Assembly (NCBI RefSeq): GCF_048595215.1
Contig: NZ_JBMDWJ010000150.1
Span: 1 to 64,000 of the forward strand
DNA: 64,000 nt
Source of the DNA: Siphonobacter sp048595215
GTDB lineage: Bacteria > Bacteroidota > Bacteroidia > Cytophagales > Spirosomataceae
Reading direction: 5' to 3'
Positions 61,178 to 64,000 of this stretch are shown here, piece after piece (the stretch's first letter is position 1; every line of letters begins with the position of its first letter). Made by a program: the position numbers and the translations under genes. The notes below the pieces were generated by a model. The model saw only the letters and a list, made by a program, of their open reading frames with translations, did not search any database and was not told where the DNA came from.

Positions 61178-61720
61178 GTGGAATTACTCGAAGCCTTACG
61201 CCAGCAAAATCCTTTCGCCCAGAAACGGGTCTACGAACAATTCGTAGGGCGAATGTTTCGCGTATGCCGCCGCTATGTACGCAACGACGAAGAAGCCCGC
61301 GACTTGCTGATGACTGGTTTTGTCAAGTTTTTTCAGCGGGTCCAAACCATTGAATGGCGGGAGGAGCAGGCTCTGGAGCCATATCTACGGAAGCTCATGG
61401 TTAACGAATGTTTACAGCACTTACGGCGGCAGAAGATTTCCTACGTAGCCGTCGATGAGCTTGCCGAACATCAGCAGCCTTTCCAGCCCCCAGATGACCA
61501 CTGGAGTAGCGAAGAAGTGTATCGCCTGATTTTGGAATTACCCGATGGGTATCGCACCGTTTTCAATCTTTACGCCATCGAAGGGTATACCCACCGGGAA
61601 ATCGCCGATCAGCTTCAAATCAGTGAAAATACGTCTAAAAGCCAGCTTCATAAAGCCCGGCAATTATTACAGGAAAAACTTAGAAAACGCGGATACGATT
61701 ATGGAAAATCCCATGGATGA
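61178..61720 (+). CDS. ECF RNA polymerase sigma factor
   Basis: The 180-aa sigma factor has region 2 at about 20-85 (KRVYEQFVGRMFRVCRRYVR, DLLMTGFVKFFQRVQ) and region 4 at about 118-170 (LPDGYRTVFNLYAIEGYTHR). The frame opens with GTG at 61079, but the conserved part begins at GTG 61178, which I prefer. Its 3' end overlaps the next gene by 20 bases. This pair parallels that at 16205-17828. Confidence 0.86.
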   Translation: MELLEALRQQNPFAQKRVYEQFVGRMFRVCRRYVRNDEEARDLLMTGFVKFFQRVQTIEWREEQALEPYLRKLMVNECLQHLRRQKISYVAVDELAEHQQPFQPPDDHWSSEEVYRLILELPDGYRTVFNLYAIEGYTHREIADQLQISENTSKSQLHKARQLLQEKLRKRGYDYGKSHG

Positions 61721-62327
61721 CTGGTTTCGAAATCAGTTGGAGGATGTACCGGAAACGGTGCCCTTTTCGACGGAATCACTCTGGAAAGACATTCAGACCG
61801 CACAAAAAACCAAACCCCGCCCCTATTACCATTGGGTTGCGGCCGCGTGTGTAGCCGTGTTGTTGCTGGGAGGCCTCGGTTGGTTTTTGACTCAACCCGA
61901 TCCCGTTGTGTCTGCCCCTGAGCTGACCCAGCGTTCGACTCCTCGTACCACCGCACCCGCCAAGCTTGCGATGCCGATTAGCAAACGAGTCCTTTCGATG
62001 CCAACTACACCAACGTCTAATCGTTTGGCAAGGCTTGCGAAGAAACCGGCCCCGCCGGTGCCTGTACCCCGTGATTCAGCCGTGGATGTTCTCAGCGTTA
62101 CACCAATGGAAATCATTGCGGTAGAAACTCCGGTCCTTCCGCTGCCTTCATCCGTGGCCACTCGCCCCATCAAACGGTTCCGGGTCTTGCATGCCAATGA
62201 TGTACAGGCTCAGCAGGACGCTCAACCTAAACTCTATCGCTCCGAAGGCTTTGTCCGGTTGGGACCCCCAGCGGCCGATTCGGCTCCGGTGCATACTCCT
62301 CATCTTTCTACGCATTCTCAACCCTAA
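61701..62327 (+). CDS. Probable membrane anti-sigma factor
   Basis: The 208-aa single-pass protein overlaps the ECF sigma gene by 20 bases, a strong sign of a sigma/anti-sigma pair. The short N-part is MENPMDDWFRNQLEDVPETV. A helix (about 47-65) spans the membrane, and the rest is a Pro/Ala/Thr-rich periplasmic tail without a fold I recognise. It lacks the TonB-C-like end seen in the gene at 16794-17828. Confidence 0.7.
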   Translation: MENPMDDWFRNQLEDVPETVPFSTESLWKDIQTAQKTKPRPYYHWVAAACVAVLLLGGLGWFLTQPDPVVSAPELTQRSTPRTTAPAKLAMPISKRVLSMPTTPTSNRLARLAKKPAPPVPVPRDSAVDVLSVTPMEIIAVETPVLPLPSSVATRPIKRFRVLHANDVQAQQDAQPKLYRSEGFVRLGPPAADSAPVHTPHLSTHSQP

Positions 62328-62340
62328 ATTTCTCTTTCGT

Positions 62341-63405
62341 ATGTTACGTACCTGTTTGTTGAGCTTACTTCTCCTAAGTAAGCTGGGATCGCTATGGGCT
62401 CAGTCCATTGATCAGACGTATAAAAGTCACATTACACTGCGACTAACCAACGGTCAGTCGGTACAGTTGGAATTTAATCAGTTTTCGGACCTGCTGGCAC
62501 ACCGAAACCTGGATTCCGTCCTGCATCTTTTTGTAACGGATTACCAGAAAGTGCGGGATACTTCCGAGGCATTGACGGCTCATACAATCCGTTTCCGCTT
62601 CGACGAAAATCGGCGACAACTCGATGTACGCTCCTACCCGCAAACGCAGCAGGCCTACCATTTCTCCGGTACGGAGGAACCCGCCCTGCTCAAAACCCAA
62701 AGCGATACGCTTGAGCTACCCGCCTGGCAAGCTCCTGCTGCCGTAGGTTGGGGCTCGGGTTCGCCGCAATTCTGGGTGAGATTTATACTTAACGACCTTT
62801 CGTTTATTGAAACGCAATTGAAAAAAGGTGGTTTCAATCCCTTCCTGGAAGAAGCCATTCAATCGGTGTATCAGTACAAAAATCATCATCTGACCTCGTC
62901 TAAGGTCACGTTCGATTTGGTACAGGAGGGTAAGAAAGCGACGTTCAGTCAACTGAATTTCGTTCGGGCGGCCTTTATCTCTTTTCAGCCCCGGGCTGAA
63001 GTGGGCGTCATTCGGCATCGACTCGTACCCGCACTGGCGGCGGATGTCATGTGGGTACCCGACTCGTACCGCGGTATGGGCTTCTCGGTGGGCTTGCAAT
63101 CGCACTTCTTTTTTCGAGGTACGCCCGAAACGGGCTTTCATACCGATCGGAATGATTTCCTGAATCTGGGCGTCCACTTCTACAGCCGCCGTCCCAACGG
63201 TCAGAAAGCGGAATTCAGTAAACTCCTGACGCACCTGAGTGTGGGCGTTCCCATCCGGCGAGTGGGTGGGTATTTCCCAAAAAATACGGTTCGACTGAGC
63301 GGGACAGTTTTTAGTCGCGGATTCATTAAACTTGAACCCGAACTGTATATGACGGGCTTTTTCAGGAACGTCTATCCGGGGGTACGTCTTCGACTCGGTT
63401 TGTAG
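62341..63405 (+). CDS. Exported protein of unknown function in the sigma operon
   Basis: The product is 354 aa with signal peptide MLRTCLLSLLLLSKLGSLWAQ (without its last residue; ATG at 62341, while the frame upstream to 62191 is read through the anti-sigma gene). The second half has alternating strands with aromatic girdles (GFSVGLQSHFFFRGTP, NLGVHFYSRRP, YMTGFFRNVYPGVRLRLGL), which suggests an outer-membrane barrel. It lies 13 bp after the anti-sigma gene and is probably controlled with it. Confidence 0.65.
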   Translation: MLRTCLLSLLLLSKLGSLWAQSIDQTYKSHITLRLTNGQSVQLEFNQFSDLLAHRNLDSVLHLFVTDYQKVRDTSEALTAHTIRFRFDENRRQLDVRSYPQTQQAYHFSGTEEPALLKTQSDTLELPAWQAPAAVGWGSGSPQFWVRFILNDLSFIETQLKKGGFNPFLEEAIQSVYQYKNHHLTSSKVTFDLVQEGKKATFSQLNFVRAAFISFQPRAEVGVIRHRLVPALAADVMWVPDSYRGMGFSVGLQSHFFFRGTPETGFHTDRNDFLNLGVHFYSRRPNGQKAEFSKLLTHLSVGVPIRRVGGYFPKNTVRLSGTVFSRGFIKLEPELYMTGFFRNVYPGVRLRLGL

Positions 63406-63701
63406 ATTTTCCCAGGATTTAGCGACGAAGGGTCTTAAATTTCCGTATATACAGCTAGACAGACGCCTAGCGGCTAAAACAATCGGGCTAATTGCTTGTT
63501 TATAAGATAATTACGCATCGCCCCCGATTGAAGCGTCGCTCCGGACTCTTCCAGCCCTACGAGCAGGCTGGCTTGAAAGTTTTCAGCAGATCCAAAAGAA
63601 TTCCATTTCTTGGTTCCAACTATTTGGCTTTAAGCTGTGTCTGTAGTGTAATTTTGCCTGTACCACCGCTAAATGAACCAGAACCTTATCGCTGATTTAT
63701 A
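63406..63701. other. Intergenic region with a promoter for the edge glycosyltransferase
   Basis: No gene is seen. A good promoter lies at 63623-63656. A 67-codon frame at 63492-63695 crosses this promoter and is rejected. Confidence 0.5.
63623..63656 (+). promoter_or_regulatory. Bacteroidota promoter with -33 and -7 boxes
   Basis: TTTG at 63623-63626 and TAATTTTG at 63649-63656 are perfect -33 and -7 boxes 22 bp apart, 46 bp upstream of the ATG at 63702. This is the best two-box promoter I see in the window. Confidence 0.6.
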
Positions 63702-64000
63702 ATGAGCCAACCCTTCAAAAAAGCAGATATCATCTTCGACTGTGAACGAATGAAGCATGCTCACACGGGGCTTTATCACTTCTGTTTGCAACTGGGTAAC
63801 GCGTTGCTCTTAAATCGAAAAAATACGCAGCACCGGTTGGGCTTTTACCTGCCTTCTTCGGAAATCGATTTATTTGGCGATCGTCCGTACAACAAACGGC
63901 AAAATTCGCTGCATAAATATGCCATGCCCTTTGCCAATCAGTACAAAGTCTGGCATGGTACTTACCAGGATTCTAATTATTTCCCCTTACGGAGTTCGGC
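63702..64000 (+). CDS. Glycosyltransferase N-terminal part (truncated by the window edge)
   Basis: The 99 visible residues run off the right edge in frame. The start (IIFDCERMKHAHTGLYHFCL) and KVWHGTYQ match the N-terminus of the GT4 enzyme at 33884-34945, so this is a paralogue. Its own promoter is directly upstream. The catalytic C-domain is outside the window. Confidence 0.75.
   Translation, partial: MSQPFKKADIIFDCERMKHAHTGLYHFCLQLGNALLLNRKNTQHRLGFYLPSSEIDLFGDRPYNKRQNSLHKYAMPFANQYKVWHGTYQDSNYFPLRSS

Noticed and set aside
63492..63695. 67-codon ORF before the edge glycosyltransferase
   Set aside because: It overlaps the best promoter of the window and has no domain.
1..64000. tRNA, rRNA, CRISPR, insertion-sequence or prophage features
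   Set aside because: I scanned by eye for T-loop sequences, repeat/spacer patterns, transposase motifs and phage genes and saw none. A tRNAscan or ISfinder search would settle it.

Overview
The window looks like chromosomal DNA of a Bacteroidota bacterium, most likely a Cytophagales / Spirosoma-like lineage. The evidence is two SusC/SusD outer-membrane uptake pairs, FecI/FecR-type sigma/anti-sigma switches, TonB-dependent receptors with carboxypeptidase-regulatory-like N-termini, LytS/LytTR signalling, intergenic -7 boxes of the form TAnnTTTG, and almost no Shine-Dalgarno sequences. I saw no rRNA or tRNA gene, CRISPR array, insertion sequence or prophage. About 57 protein genes are supported. 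Many starts were moved downstream to the methionine that opens a signal peptide or conserved domain.

Layout. 1-727 is non-coding with one strong terminator and a possible small RNA. 728-3085 is a Tat-exported small subunit plus a GMC flavoprotein, a periplasmic sugar/alcohol dehydrogenase. 3250-5661 is a siderophore-type TonB receptor. 5719-7485 (-) holds a zinc-ribbon membrane protein and a class A beta-lactamase-like enzyme. 7796-12344 is the first SusC/SusD pair. 12502-16024 (-) holds a MuiA-like protein with an inserted domain and a YadA-head/S74 self-cleaving surface protein. 16205-17828 is an ECF sigma/anti-sigma pair. 17887-27491 (-) is mostly housekeeping: proC, a four-helix-bundle protein, a TlpA-like thioredoxin, gatB, smpB, a glycosyltransferase, an OmpH/Skp-like chaperone and a penicillin acylase homologue. 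27632-30707 (-) is a tightly overlapped LytTR regulator plus two LytS-type kinases. 31379-40220 holds a dihaem cytochrome, small exported proteins, a glycosyltransferase, an MsbA-like ABC exporter, a GDPD and a GH3 enzyme. 40299-44101 (-) holds outer-membrane proteins, a 2Fe-2S protein, a third LytS kinase and a MOSC protein. 44204-55117 (-) is a cell-surface-signalling uptake locus: ECF sigma, FecR, STN-SusC, SusD, a DUF1080 hydrolase and a propeller/cytochrome c protein. 55263-64000 is mixed, with a second sigma/anti-sigma pair and a truncated glycosyltransferase at the edge.

The most interesting signal is regulatory. Three pairs of 8-bp direct repeats, each with a 21-bp period, occur upstream of the two-kinase/LytTR operon and of the glycosyltransferase at 22471-23757. 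Their reverse complements fit the LytTR half-site consensus (WMMGTTNRK). Two of the three pairs lie exactly 36 bp upstream of a perfect TAnnTTTG box. This suggests an autoregulated LytTR circuit that also controls a glycosyltransferase. One of these promoters is followed by a 28-codon ORF that could encode a small peptide.

A second theme is oxidative sugar metabolism in the envelope. The GMC dehydrogenase has a three-cysteine motif spaced like a 3Fe-4S ligand set, and the window also holds two dihaem cytochromes c, a DUF1080 (3-keto-disaccharide hydrolase family) protein and a propeller-cytochrome fusion. All functional assignments come from recognising sequence motifs; no database search was run.
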